NCBI RefSeq assembly: GCF_900221005.1
Contig: NZ_OBQI01000007.1
Location: 186,001-250,000 of the forward strand
DNA length: 64,000 nucleotides
DNA from: Blastococcus aggregatus
Lineage (GTDB): Bacteria > Actinomycetota > Actinomycetes > Mycobacteriales > Geodermatophilaceae
Reading direction: 5' to 3'
Shown: positions 36,742 to 46,429 of the stretch, in pieces
Layout of the letters: every line of letters begins with the position of its first letter
Position numbering within the stretch: position 1 is the stretch's first letter
Notes under the pieces: model-generated
Database searches by the model: none
Seen by the model: only the letters and a program-made list of their open reading frames with translations
What the model was told of the DNA's origin: nothing
Translations under genes and position numbers: made by a program

Positions 36742-37320
36742 ATGGAAGCCGCTGAGTGGGACCGCCGCTACGCCGAGGCGCGGCAGTGGTCCGTCGAGCC
36801 GAACCGCACGGCCGCCGAGGTGACCGCCGGATTGCCCCCCGGGCGGGCTCTGGACGTCGCCGCGGGCGAGGGACGGATGGCGCTGTGGCTGGCCGGCGGG
36901 GGATGGGATGTCGAGACGATCGACTTCTCGGCCGTCGGTCTCGGTCGGGGGCAGGAGAACGCGCCGCCCGGGGCGCGTGTGACGTGGCGGGTCGAGGACG
37001 TGCTGACCGCCGATCTGGGCTCGGCGGAGTTCGACCTGGTTCTCGTGCTGTACCTGCACCTTCCACGCCCCGAGCTGGTCGACGTCCTTGCGCGGTCCGC
37101 CGGCGCCGTCCTCCCGGGCGGGCACCTGTTGGTCCTCGGCCACGACCGGGAGAACCTCATCCGTGGGACCGGGGGCCCACAGGACCCCGACGTGCTCTAC
37201 GACCCGGAGTTGCTCGGGACGGCGGTCCGGGGCTGGCGCACGGAACGCCTCGAGCGGATGGACAGGGACACCGACTCCGGCACCGCCGTGGACACGCTGC
37301 TGTTCGCGCAACGTCCCTGA
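36742..37320 (+). CDS. Class I SAM-dependent methyltransferase (TehB-like)
   Basis: A 192-residue methyltransferase with motif I ALDVAAGEGRMALWLA near residue 36, an acidic motif II region (IDFSAVGL), and FDLVLVLYLHLPRP near residue 98. The short length and the opening WDRRYAEARQWS match the TehB/thiol methyltransferase group, which methylate small chalcogen or thiol compounds. That fits a sulfur/thiol island. It is 29 bases from the CPVC membrane gene on the same strand. Confidence 0.85.
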   Translation: MEAAEWDRRYAEARQWSVEPNRTAAEVTAGLPPGRALDVAAGEGRMALWLAGGGWDVETIDFSAVGLGRGQENAPPGARVTWRVEDVLTADLGSAEFDLVLVLYLHLPRPELVDVLARSAGAVLPGGHLLVLGHDRENLIRGTGGPQDPDVLYDPELLGTAVRGWRTERLERMDRDTDSGTAVDTLLFAQRP

Positions 37321-37349
37321 TGACCGTGTAGATCCGCGCCGGAGGGGCT

Positions 37350-37889
37350 ATGACCGTCCGCAACTCACAGGAGGGATCACAGGGGATGTCTGCGGACGAG
37401 GCAAGTCGTGCCCGAGCACTGCTTCCGGCAGCAGGCCGCGGCGCGGCCGCCGGCCTGCTGGGGGTGGCTGTGATGACGGCGGCTGAGAGGCTGGAACAGG
37501 CCGTCACCCGCCGGCCGCACTCCTACATCCCCGCCCGGACCCTGCTCACTCTGCTCGGCCGCCATCCGTCCGACGCCGACCGGCCGACGGGCTGGAACTG
37601 GGCGATGCACTACGGGACCGGGGCCGTGCTGGGGGCCCTGCGGGGTGTGTGGGCTGCGGTCGGGCTCCGTGGCCCGCAGGCGCACGTGGCGCACACCATC
37701 GTGCGGCTGTCGACCGACCAGACGCTGGAGAACACCACCGGGGTGGGGGCCCCGCCGATGGTCTGGCCCCGCAACGAGCACGTCGTAGACATCCTGCACA
37801 AGGCCATCTACTCGGTCACGACCGGGCTGATCGCCGAGCGGTGGATCCCGCCCTCCCTGCAGTCCCGCCGCGGGCTGACCAGCCACTGA
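37350..37889 (+). CDS. Hypothetical membrane-associated protein
   Basis: 179 residues from the ATG at 37350 (GGAGGGG upstream, short spacing); an ATG at 37386 (MSADEAS) is an equally good start. Two weak hydrophobic segments are visible (GAAAGLLGVAVMTAAERLEQ and GTGAVLGALRGVWAAVGL), plus a charged NEHVVDILHKAIYS stretch. I do not recognise the family. It precedes the DUF2243 gene by 17 bases and probably belongs to the same transcript. Confidence 0.65.
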   Translation: MTVRNSQEGSQGMSADEASRARALLPAAGRGAAAGLLGVAVMTAAERLEQAVTRRPHSYIPARTLLTLLGRHPSDADRPTGWNWAMHYGTGAVLGALRGVWAAVGLRGPQAHVAHTIVRLSTDQTLENTTGVGAPPMVWPRNEHVVDILHKAIYSVTTGLIAERWIPPSLQSRRGLTSH

Positions 37890-37906
37890 CGCCAGGAGGA
37901 CTCGGC

Positions 37907-38389
37907 ATGACGGACACCGCCGCCCGACCCATCACGGCGGACCGCCACCGATCGGTGCTGACGGGCACCATGCTCGGCGTCGCGATCATGGCCGCGATCG
38001 ACGAGATCGTGTTCCACCAGATGCTGAGCTGGCACCACTTCTACGACCGGTCCACCCCTGACATCAGCCTGCTGTCGGATGGGTTGCTGCAGACGGCCTA
38101 CCTCGTGCTGCTGGTCGCCGGATTCTTCTGGTTCGCCGACCTGCGCCGCCGCGGGACGCTGGCGCGCCGTTCGGCGTGGGGCGGCTTCGTGCTCGGCCTG
38201 GGCATCTTCCATCTGTTCGACGGGATCGTCGACCACAAGCTCCTGCGCCTGCACCAGATCCGCTACGGGGTCGACCTGCTGCCCTACGACCTGGCCTGGA
38301 ACGGCGCCGCGCTGGTGCTGTTGGCGGTGGGTGCGGGTCTGCTGTGGCGGTCCCGGGGCGAAGGGCAGGCCGGGGCCGACCGGCGGTGA
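37907..38389 (+). CDS. DUF2243 family membrane protein
   Basis: A 160-residue protein with four transmembrane helices and conserved polar marks of DUF2243: AAIDEIVFHQMLSWHHFYD near residue 28 and GIFHLFDGIVDHKLLRLHQIR near residue 98. The many His residues near the membrane suggest metal or heme contact but function is unknown. DUF2243 genes commonly precede CtaG-like genes, as here, where the next GTG overlaps its stop. RBS AGGAGG at a good distance. Confidence 0.85.
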   Translation: MTDTAARPITADRHRSVLTGTMLGVAIMAAIDEIVFHQMLSWHHFYDRSTPDISLLSDGLLQTAYLVLLVAGFFWFADLRRRGTLARRSAWGGFVLGLGIFHLFDGIVDHKLLRLHQIRYGVDLLPYDLAWNGAALVLLAVGAGLLWRSRGEGQAGADRR

Positions 38390-39234
38390 ACACCATGTCC
38401 GGAGCCGCCGTGCTGGCGCACGGCGGTTCGCACGGGACGGGCTCCGCCGCGGCGGCGTGGCTGTTGCCGGTGCTGGTCGCCGTCGTGCTCGGCGCGGGCT
38501 ACCTGGCCGGCGTCGCCCGCATGCGGGGGAGTGGCCGCCGCTGGAGCGGCGGGCGGACGGCGAGCTTCCTGCTGGGAGCCGTCCTGGTGGGAGCCGCGCT
38601 GTCCCCGGCTGTCGACGCCGGCACGGCCGACGGGCACATGGCGCAGCACCTGTTGCTGGGGATGTTCGCGCCCATTGCCTTGGTCATGGGCGCCCCGGTG
38701 ACCCTGCTGCTCTCGGGTCTGCCCGTGTCCGCCCGGCGCCCGGCAGCCGTGCTGCTGCGGTCGCGGGTGCTGCACGGGCTGTCCCACGTGGCCACCGCCG
38801 CGGTGCTCAGCGTCGGCGGGCTGTACCTGCTCTACCTGACGCCGCTGTACGCCTTGAGCGCCCGGTCAGACGTTGTGCACCACCTGTTGCACCTGCACTT
38901 CCTGCTGGCCGGGTACCTGTTCGCCTGGGCGGTGGCCGGGCCCGATCCCGCGCCGCGCCGGCCGGGCATGGCGGTACGTCTGGTCGTCCTCGTCGTCGCC
39001 GGCGGCTTGCACGCCTTCCTGGCCAAGCTGCTGTTCTCCCGTGCTCCGGTGCTACCGGTGGGTGGCGGGCACGACGCCGCGGAGGTCGAGGTTGCTGCAC
39101 AGTTGATGTACTACGGCGGCCACGTCGCGGACCTGTTGCTGCTCGTCGCGCTGTTCGCCGCCTGGTACCGCCGCACAGGGCGGGCACTCGCGCGGGAACC
39201 GGCCGCGGTGGCCAGCAACGCTCCCGCCGTGTGA
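38386..39234 (+). CDS. CtaG-like (caa3-type) cytochrome c oxidase assembly membrane protein
   Basis: 282 residues from a GTG that overlaps the previous stop; an ATG nine bases later is an alternative. About seven helices with the family His motifs HMAQHLLLGMFAP near residue 83, HHLLHLHFLLAGYLFAW near residue 165, and QLMYYGGHVADLLLL near residue 240. Such proteins are linked to copper delivery to cytochrome oxidase. No oxidase genes are visible, so in this island it may serve copper handling together with the DUF2243 partner. Confidence 0.85.
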   Translation: MNTMSGAAVLAHGGSHGTGSAAAAWLLPVLVAVVLGAGYLAGVARMRGSGRRWSGGRTASFLLGAVLVGAALSPAVDAGTADGHMAQHLLLGMFAPIALVMGAPVTLLLSGLPVSARRPAAVLLRSRVLHGLSHVATAAVLSVGGLYLLYLTPLYALSARSDVVHHLLHLHFLLAGYLFAWAVAGPDPAPRRPGMAVRLVVLVVAGGLHAFLAKLLFSRAPVLPVGGGHDAAEVEVAAQLMYYGGHVADLLLLVALFAAWYRRTGRALAREPAAVASNAPAV

Positions 39235-39808
39235 GCTCCCGGCGCGCGTCAGTGGCGGGCAAGCCCGTCAGAAGGGGACGGCTGCTCGGTGCGTGTCAGC
39301 GACGGCGGAGACCAGGCGCCGCCACCGCGATCGGCGGGCCGGGGCAGAGCTGGTCGCGACCGGTGTGGCGGCCGGGGTGACCGCCTCGACTGCTCGGGCG
39401 AGCGGCAAGGGTGTGGGGACGGGCGCGGCGATCTCGGTCAACGGAGGTCCTTCGGCTGGCGTGCGGGCGGACACGGGACCGCTGAGCGCTGGCTCAGCGG
39501 GAAGGAGTGCCGCCCGGACAGAGCCGGTCGTCGACCACGAGCGGGGTCACCGCGAGGAGGCACACGCAGAACGCGGGCCGGCTCGGTGCAAATCCCCAGT
39601 ACACAGATCGAGAATAGGCAGCGGGCGACCGCGAGGGCAACGACGCAGGTCAGCCCGCTGGCCGTCGTCCAGCGTCGTCGCCGGCCCCAACGGGCGGTAC
39701 GGCAGGGTCGGTGCGGGTAGGGACGCCGAGACCTCGCCGCACCGACCGGCGGTCCGAGCAGGCGGGCCGCCTCTCAACGTCGGGCGGCGCTCCGGAAGGA
39801 ACGGCCGC
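39235..39808. other. Non-coding or decayed stretch of about 570 bases
   Basis: Open frames exist on both strands but none has a recognisable domain, and amino-acid composition looks like shadow translation. A short AT-richer patch (around 39596-39625) stands out from the GC-rich flanks. It probably holds the promoter of the DUF302 gene and perhaps gene debris. Confidence 0.4.
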
Positions 39809-40198
39809 ATGGAGTACCGACGGACCCTCGACCTCGACGTTCCGTTCCCAGAGGCGGTGACACGCACAAAGGAGGCGTTGGCCGAGCAGGGCTTCGGCAT
39901 TCTCACCGAGATCGACGTGCAGGCCACGCTGCGGCAGAAGCGCGGAGTGGAGATGGAGCCCTACCTGATCCTGGGCGCCTGTGCCCCCGACCTCGCGCAG
40001 CAGGCACTGGAGGCGGACCGCGGCGTCGGCGTGCTGCTGCCGTGCAACGTCGTGGTCAGCCAGGCCGGTGACGGCTCCACGGTGCAGGTCCTCGACCCGC
40101 AGACCATGGTGTCGATGACCGGCCGGCCCGAGCTGCAGCCCATGGCCGACGAGGCCGGGCGTCGTCTGGATGCGGCGCTGGCGGCACTCAGGAGCTGA
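39809..40198 (+). CDS. DUF302 domain protein
   Basis: A 129-residue single-domain protein. The ATG at 39809 follows GGAAGGA. DUF302 features are the opening TLDVPFPEAVTRTKEALAEQGFGILTEID (residues about 7-38) and YLILGACAPDLAQQALEADRGVGVLLPCNVVV near residue 52. The Cys in LGACAP and in LPCN are typical. Function is unknown; DUF302 proteins occur often near sulfur and metal stress genes, and this one lies 49 bases before an MBL-rhodanese gene. Confidence 0.88.
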   Translation: MEYRRTLDLDVPFPEAVTRTKEALAEQGFGILTEIDVQATLRQKRGVEMEPYLILGACAPDLAQQALEADRGVGVLLPCNVVVSQAGDGSTVQVLDPQTMVSMTGRPELQPMADEAGRRLDAALAALRS

Positions 40199-40216
40199 GC
40201 CCGCCGCAGACGGTTT

Positions 40217-40232
40217 GTACCGTACGGGGTAG
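40217..40232. promoter_or_regulatory. Degenerate CsoR/CstR-like site
   Basis: GTACCGTACGGGGTAG matches the ATACCC-N4-GGGTAT pattern in 9 of 12 arm positions, 15 bases before the MBL-rhodanese start. Weaker than the other three copies. Confidence 0.4.
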
Positions 40233-40247
40233 AGAAGGGACAACGGC

Positions 40248-41606
40248 ATGTTCGATGTGCAGACGATCGAGACCTCCAGCCTGGGCGACCGGAGCTACCT
40301 CATCGACGACGGCGAGGTCGCCGTGGTGATCGATCCCCAGCGCGACATCGACCGGGTGCTGGACCTGGTCGCGCGGCGCGGCGTGCGGGTCACCCACGTC
40401 CTGGAGACCCACGTCCACAACGACTACGTGACGGGGGGCCCCGAACTCGCCCGTGAGACGGGTGCCGCCTACGTCCTGCCCAGCGGGAGCGACGCCGAGC
40501 TCGACCACGTGGCGGTGTCCGACGGCGAAGTGATCGCAGCCGGGCGGCTGCGGCTGACGGCCCTGCACACCCCCGGGCACACCCACCACCACGTCAGCTA
40601 TGCGCTGGCGGACGGCGACGGCGACGGCGACGTCCAGGCGGTGTTCACCGGTGGATCCATGCTCTACGGCGCTACGGGCCGCACCGATCTAGTCAGCCCC
40701 GAGGTCACCGACGAGCTGACCCACGCCCAGTACCACTCGGTGCGGCGGCTGGCCCGCGAGCTACCGGCCGAGGCGCAGGTGTTCCCCACTCACGGCTTCG
40801 GCAGCTTCTGCTCGGCCACCCCGACCAGCGGGACGTCGTCGACCATCGGGGAGCAGGCGAAGGTCAACCCCGCGCTCACGCAGGCCGAACAGGAGTACGT
40901 CGACACCCTCCTCGCCGGGCTGGACGCCTTCCCGGCCTACTACGCGCGCATGGCGCCCATCAACCGGCGGGGCCCCGCGCCGGTCGACCTCTCCATGCCC
41001 GAGAAGGTCGACCCCGCGGGGCTGCGCCGGCGTATCGAGGCGGGGGAGTGGGTGGTCGACCTGCGCGAGCGCACGGCGTTCGCGGCCGGCCACCTGACCG
41101 ACGCGATGAACGTCGAGCTCGGCACCAACTTCGTGACCTACCTCGGCTGGCTCTACCGCTACGGGGAGCCGCTGACGCTGATCGGCGAGAGCGAGGAGCA
41201 GGTGGCCGAGGCTCGCCGCGAGCTGGTGCGGATCGGCGTCGACGAGCTGGCCGGTGCCGCGATCGGGGACGTCGAGTCCCTCGCCGACGGGCAGCCGTTG
41301 CGGTCGTATCCGGTGAGTGACTTCGCCGGCCTGGCCGAGGCGATGGAGCGGGGGCCGGTGCAGGTCCTCGACGCCCGGCGCAACGACGAGCGGGCGGACG
41401 GCTTCGTGCGCGGCTCGCAGCACATCCCGCTGCACGAGCTCGCCGACCGGCTCGACGAGGTGCCGCAGGGCGAGGTGTGGGTCTACTGCGGCTCCGGCTA
41501 CCGGGCCTCGATCGCGGCCTCGGTGCTGGACCGACCCGGCCGTTCCGTGGTCCTGGTCAACGACTCCTACGAGTCGGCCGGAAAGGCTGGACTCGAGGAC
41601 GCCTAG
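40248..41606 (+). CDS. MBL-rhodanese fusion (persulfide dioxygenase-like)
   Basis: A 452-residue fusion. The N-terminal metallo-beta-lactamase domain has the iron site of ETHE1-type persulfide dioxygenases (ETHVHNDYVTG near residue 53, HTPGHTHHH near residue 106, a third in PTHGFGSFCS near residue 178). Two rhodanese-like domains follow; only the last has an active-site Cys (YCGSGYRAS near residue 410). The likely reaction is oxidation of low-molecular-weight persulfide to sulfite plus sulfur transfer. A short GAC-GGC run encodes a DGDGDGD loop near residue 123. A paralogue is at 44038 on the other strand. Confidence 0.88.
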   Translation: MFDVQTIETSSLGDRSYLIDDGEVAVVIDPQRDIDRVLDLVARRGVRVTHVLETHVHNDYVTGGPELARETGAAYVLPSGSDAELDHVAVSDGEVIAAGRLRLTALHTPGHTHHHVSYALADGDGDGDVQAVFTGGSMLYGATGRTDLVSPEVTDELTHAQYHSVRRLARELPAEAQVFPTHGFGSFCSATPTSGTSSTIGEQAKVNPALTQAEQEYVDTLLAGLDAFPAYYARMAPINRRGPAPVDLSMPEKVDPAGLRRRIEAGEWVVDLRERTAFAAGHLTDAMNVELGTNFVTYLGWLYRYGEPLTLIGESEEQVAEARRELVRIGVDELAGAAIGDVESLADGQPLRSYPVSDFAGLAEAMERGPVQVLDARRNDERADGFVRGSQHIPLHELADRLDEVPQGEVWVYCGSGYRASIAASVLDRPGRSVVLVNDSYESAGKAGLEDA

Positions 41607-41619
41607 GTCTCGAGGTGTG

Positions 41620-42048
41620 TCAGCGTGCGCCGGCCGCTGCGAGGGCGCGCTCAGCCGCCCCGGGCTCCAGCTCCAGCCCGGCGAAGTCTCCGCGGAGGGC
41701 CTTGATGGCGGTGCGCTCGGCGTCGATCTCGTTGCGCGACCGGGAGCCGAGAGCGCGGAAGGCGGCGATCGGTGGGCACCAGCCCTGGATCGCATGCTGG
41801 AGCAGGAACGCGGGCACCACGCCGGCGAGCGCGAGCCATCGCTTCGACCGCGTGGCCGCGAGGGCGACGCCCACGAGCATGAGCGTGGCGGCATTCGCCT
41901 CGAGCTTGCGCTCGACGTCCCACTCCCGGTCCAGCTGGGAGAGGTGCCTGCTCGACCTCTCCCGCGGCGCCGTCCCGAACTCCGCGATCCGCGCCAGCCG
42001 CTCGTCGTCCAGGCGCCGGGTCAGCCGCTGGGGAGTGTGCGTCCGCAC
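41620..42048 (-). CDS. YgaP-like/DUF2892 membrane protein
   Basis: 142 residues from a GTG preceded by GGAGGAAA. DREWDVERKLEANAATLMLVGVALA, residues about 40-64, leads into two short helices with QGWCPPIAAFRALG between and after them, and the tail SRNEIDAERTAIKALRGDF is typical of rhodanese-associated DUF2892 proteins. YgaP-type proteins are thought to handle sulfur at the membrane. It is convergent with the MBL-rhodanese gene, only 13 bases between stops. Confidence 0.82.
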   Translation of the reverse strand: MRTHTPQRLTRRLDDERLARIAEFGTAPRERSSRHLSQLDREWDVERKLEANAATLMLVGVALAATRSKRWLALAGVVPAFLLQHAIQGWCPPIAAFRALGSRSRNEIDAERTAIKALRGDFAGLELEPGAAERALAAAGAR

Positions 42049-42154
42049 CGGGTCGGTTTCCTCCTGGCCTATCTCGCCTCCATCTCGTCACGGGCGGGTG
42101 CCTCGGAGCCCGTGCCCGTCGGCCCTGCGGGTGAAACGGACCAGGAAACGGCGC

Positions 42155-42186
42155 GCGGCCCGCACCGAACTACCGGTGCGGGCCGC
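42155..42186 (-). terminator. Strong terminator of the CsoR-family gene
   Basis: A perfect 13-bp stem (arms 42155-42167 and 42174-42186) with a 6-base loop, 14 bases downstream of the regulator stop on the minus strand. Confidence 0.75.
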
Positions 42187-42199
42187 GGGGAGCCGCTGC

Positions 42200-43459
<1,260 letters not shown>

Positions 43460-44041
43460 TCACCGCTTCCGGGTGAGCTGGTCCAGCGCCGAGCCGGTGG
43501 CGCGGGCGCCCCGCTTGTTCCACGGCATCTTCGCCAGCGCCATGCCCATGGCGCAGGTGTCGGTCAGGGCGGCGAAGACCAGCCCGCCGCCGACGAAGCC
43601 GGACAGCCACTTCGCCTTGGGGGCGACCGTGCTGCCCACGATCCCGGCGACGACGAGCGATCCGGCGGCCAGGCGGACCTGGCGCTCGAGCTCCCAGCTC
43701 TGGCGGCCGCGGTTCACCGTGCCGCCGGTCTTCTCCCAGTCCACGATGCCGCCGGAGAGGACGGCGGGGGAGGAAAGGCCAGCCGCCTGCAGGGCCTCCT
43801 GCGCCTGGCCAGCCCGGGCGCCGGAGCGGCAGACGAGGACGACGTCGTGGTGATCGTCCAGGACCGTGCGGAGCTCGTCGAGCGAGCCCTTCAGCTCGTC
43901 CAGGGGGACGTTGACCGCGCCGGGGATGTGGCCGGCCTCGAACTCCGCCGGTGTGCGGACATCGATCAGCGTGGGGTCCGGGTCCGAGTTGTTGCCGAGG
44001 CGCTCGGCGAGGGTGGGGGCGTCGACGGTGGGGGTGGTCAT
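43460..44041 (-). CDS. Rhodanese with C-terminal DUF2892 membrane domain (YgaP type)
   Basis: A 193-residue protein. The rhodanese domain covers residues 1-115 with DVRTPAEFEAGHIPGAVNVP and active-site loop VCRSGARAG (Cys71). A membrane hairpin follows (residues about 135-175; LERQVRLAAGSLVVAGIV and FVGGGLVFAALTDTCAMGMAL), as in E. coli YgaP. It would bring sulfane sulfur to the membrane, next to the TauE permease whose gene it precedes by 4 bases. It overlaps the upstream MBL-rhodanese gene. Confidence 0.9.
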   Translation of the reverse strand: MTTPTVDAPTLAERLGNNSDPDPTLIDVRTPAEFEAGHIPGAVNVPLDELKGSLDELRTVLDDHHDVVLVCRSGARAGQAQEALQAAGLSSPAVLSGGIVDWEKTGGTVNRGRQSWELERQVRLAAGSLVVAGIVGSTVAPKAKWLSGFVGGGLVFAALTDTCAMGMALAKMPWNKRGARATGSALDQLTRKR

Positions 44042-45426
44042 GCGGGGATCTCCTGCTTGATCGCGTCGGTGGTGAGGTAGAGGCCGGCGGGGCCGGCATT
44101 GTCGAAGGAGTCGTCGATGGCGACGACGTCGATGCCGTGCGCGTCGAGCAGGGCGGCGACGACGCCGGCGCGGTAGCCGCCGGCGCAGTGCACCCACACC
44201 GGCCCGGCCGGGACCTCGTCGAGGCGCTCGAGCACCTCGTGGATCGGGATGTGCAGCGAACCGGCGATGTGCCGCTCGGCGCGTTCCTGGTTGCGCCGCA
44301 CGTCGAGCACGAGGGGGCTGCGGCCGGCGGTGAACTCGGCGGCGAGGTCAGCGAAGGTGGCGGTGCGGTAGGCCCGCAGCGGCTCGCCGCCGGACCAGTC
44401 CTCGACGCGGCCGGTGGCCATCGCGGCCGGCCGGTCGATGCCGACCCGGACCAGCTCGCGCTGGGCCTCGGCGACGTCCTCGGCGGTCTCCCCGAGCAGG
44501 GTCACCGGGGTGCCCCAGGGCATCAGCCAGGCGAGGTAGGTGACGAACTGCCCGTCCAGGCCGAAGTTGACCGTCCCGCCGACGTGCCCGGCGGCGAAGG
44601 CCGTGCGGTTGCGGAGGTCGACGACCCACTCGCCGGCCTCGATGCGCCGGCGCAGCTCGGCCGGGTCCGCCTCGGTCGGCAGGGAGAGGTCGGCCTCGCC
44701 GGGGCCGGCGGAGTTGGCCGCGCCCATGTGCGCGTAGTAGGCCGGGTAGGCGTCCAGGCCGGCGAGGAGATCCTCGACGTAGCGGGACTCGTCGGTGGTC
44801 AGGGCCGGGTTGGCGAGCTTCTCCTGGCCGATGGTGCTGGCGGTGCCGCCGGACTGGGTGGCCGAGCAGAAGCTGCCGAAGCCGTGCGTCGGGTAGACGG
44901 CGGTCTCGTCCGGGAGCTCGGCGGCCAGCCGCTGCGCGGAGTGCCACTGGGCGTGCGCCAGCGTCTGGGTGTGGTCGGGGCCGAGCAGGTCGGGGCGCCC
45001 GGTGGAGCCGAAGAGCAGCGAGCCGCCGGTGAACACCGCCACGGACTCGCCGTCGGCCTCCAGTGCGAACGACAGGTGGGTGTGGGTGTGGCCGGGGGTG
45101 AGCAGCACCCGCACGCGCATCCGGGCCCCCACCTCGACGATGTCGCCGTCGGAGACCCCGGTCCGTTCGAAGGAGACCTGGTCGTCGGCGTTCAGCAGGT
45201 ACTGGGCGCCGACCTCGCGGGCCAGTTCCAGTCCGCCGGTGACGTAGTCGTTGTGGATGTGGGACTCGAAGACGTGGGTGATCCGGACGCCGGCGGCCTC
45301 GGCGATGCCGAGCACGCGGTCGTAGTCGCGCTGCGGGTCGACCACGAGCGCGACCTCGCCGTCGTGGGCGATGTAGGTGCGGTCACCCAGGCCGGGGGTG
45401 TCCAGGGGGAGGACGGTGATCGTCAT
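44038..45426 (-). CDS. MBL-rhodanese fusion (persulfide dioxygenase-like), paralogue 2
   Basis: 462 residues, same architecture as the gene at 40248: dioxygenase-type metal motif ESHIHNDYVTGG near residue 54, TPGHTHTHLS near residue 108, PTHGFGSFCSAT near residue 178, then a Cys-less rhodanese domain and an active one (HCAGGYRAG near residue 413). It would oxidise persulfide to sulfite. It sits between a rhodanese (37 bases upstream) and the YgaP-like gene (ATGA overlap), in the operon controlled by the site at 45806. Confidence 0.9.
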   Translation of the reverse strand: MTITVLPLDTPGLGDRTYIAHDGEVALVVDPQRDYDRVLGIAEAAGVRITHVFESHIHNDYVTGGLELAREVGAQYLLNADDQVSFERTGVSDGDIVEVGARMRVRVLLTPGHTHTHLSFALEADGESVAVFTGGSLLFGSTGRPDLLGPDHTQTLAHAQWHSAQRLAAELPDETAVYPTHGFGSFCSATQSGGTASTIGQEKLANPALTTDESRYVEDLLAGLDAYPAYYAHMGAANSAGPGEADLSLPTEADPAELRRRIEAGEWVVDLRNRTAFAAGHVGGTVNFGLDGQFVTYLAWLMPWGTPVTLLGETAEDVAEAQRELVRVGIDRPAAMATGRVEDWSGGEPLRAYRTATFADLAAEFTAGRSPLVLDVRRNQERAERHIAGSLHIPIHEVLERLDEVPAGPVWVHCAGGYRAGVVAALLDAHGIDVVAIDDSFDNAGPAGLYLTTDAIKQEIPA

Positions 45427-45463
45427 CGGGGTTCCTCTCGGGGCCGTGGTGGCGTGGTTCAGG

Positions 45464-45778
45464 TCAGGCGGCGGTGGCGACCGGGCGGCCGGACTCGATC
45501 CAGGCGCCGGTGCCGCCGGCGACGCTGGTGGCGTCGATGCCGACGCCGCGCATGAGGGCCGTCGCCTGGGCACTGCGGCCACCGGCCTGGCAGATCACGT
45601 AGACCGGACGGTCCTTCGGCAGCTCGGGCAGGCGGGCCGGCAGCACGCTCAGCGGCATGTTCTGCGCGCCGGGGACGTGGCCGGGGCGGTACTCGCGCGC
45701 CTCGCGCACGTCGACGACGAGGGCATCGCCCTCGGCGAGCCGGGCGGCAAAGGTGTTCTGGTCGATCTCGGGGATCAC
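45464..45778 (-). CDS. Single-domain rhodanese
   Basis: 104 residues from a GTG at 45778 with GGAG five bases upstream. DVREAREYRPGHVPGAQNMP is near residue 23 and the active-site loop ICQAGGRSAQA gives Cys63. It heads the operon rhodanese, MBL-rhodanese, YgaP-like and TauE, which together would take sulfane sulfur, oxidise it and move the product across the membrane. An operator-like site lies 28 bases before the start. Confidence 0.9.
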   Translation of the reverse strand: MIPEIDQNTFAARLAEGDALVVDVREAREYRPGHVPGAQNMPLSVLPARLPELPKDRPVYVICQAGGRSAQATALMRGVGIDATSVAGGTGAWIESGRPVATAA

Positions 45779-45805
45779 GTCAGCTCCTGAAAGTCTGTGG
45801 GTCAG

Positions 45806-45821
45806 ATACCCGGGGGGGTAT
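45806..45821. promoter_or_regulatory. CsoR/CstR-like operator in a divergent promoter
   Basis: ATACCCGGGGGGGTAT has intact ATACCC and GGGTAT arms. It faces the rhodanese operon on the left and the small zinc-ribbon gene at 45990 on the right. Confidence 0.7.
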
Positions 45822-45989
45822 GTGTGGACCAACGGTAGCACCGTCCGACGCATTCCCCCGGGGGCATGTTGTGCGAGCGGCAGAGCTCACCAAGCCAGCG
45901 CTGCCTGCACCCCACCTGTGTGGTGGAACACCGGTGTCGACGAGGACCTCCGCCCTCGCGATCACCCTCGAGGAGAAGGAAAAGGACGG

Positions 45990-46163
45990 ATGTGTCGAGC
46001 GGTGTCCTGCAAGACATGCGGCAACACAACGTGGGCCGGCTGCGGTCAGCACGTGGACCAGGTGATGCGAGGCGTCCCAGCCGCACAGCGCTGCCCAGGG
46101 CACGATCGGCAGGCCGGCCGCGCTGGCGGCGGCTTCTTCTCGAAGTTCCGGCGATCGCGGTAG
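45990..46163 (+). CDS. Small Cys/His-rich (zinc-ribbon-like) protein
   Basis: A 57-residue protein preceded by GGAGAAGGAAAAGGACGG. It opens CRAVSCKTCGNTTWAGCGQHVDQVMRGVP (residues 2-30) with CxxC, a further Cys and His, then RCPGH and a basic glycine-rich tail ending in FFSKFRRSR. I recognise this as a widespread short actinomycete protein of unknown function, likely zinc-binding. It is divergent from the rhodanese operon across the operator at 45806. Confidence 0.75.
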   Translation: MCRAVSCKTCGNTTWAGCGQHVDQVMRGVPAAQRCPGHDRQAGRAGGGFFSKFRRSR

Positions 46164-46209
46164 TCGACGGGCGGATCCAGTCGGTCGGCCCAACGCGCGA
46201 AGAGGAGGT

Positions 46210-46231
46210 GCCGGCTGCCTGAGCAGCCGGC
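46210..46231 (+). terminator. Intrinsic-type hairpin after the small zinc-ribbon gene
   Basis: A perfect 9-bp stem (GCCGGCTGC with GCAGCCGGC) and a CTGA loop, 46 bases after the stop. Confidence 0.65.
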
Positions 46232-46248
46232 CCCTCGATTCGCGCCGC

Positions 46249-46344
46249 CTACGCGGCCTTCTGGCCCAGAGGGCGGCGGGTCTCCTCCAGGAACTTCTCG
46301 TCGCCCTCGGCGGGCTCGTGGACGTAGATGTCCGCGCGTCCGCA
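46249..46344 (-). pseudogene. C-terminal gene fragment, unknown family
   Basis: Minus-strand codons read CGRADIYVHEPAEGDEKF then LEETRRPLGQKAA and a TAG at 46249-46251. The composition looks like a real protein C-terminus, but an in-frame TGA stands immediately upstream. I cannot name the parent gene. It may be debris from a rearrangement next to the tRNA-Gly fragment. Confidence 0.35.
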
Positions 46345-46429
46345 TCATTGCAACTCACGGACAACTACTCCGCGCCCCTGCCCCCACCCCGACCCGGGTA
46401 CAAACAACCGCAAGATGACCGTGAATGAC

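Noticed and set aside
40611..40631. GGCGAC triplet repeat in the MBL-rhodanese gene
   Set aside because: Only a few units, in frame, coding for an Asp-Gly loop; ordinary coding repeat.
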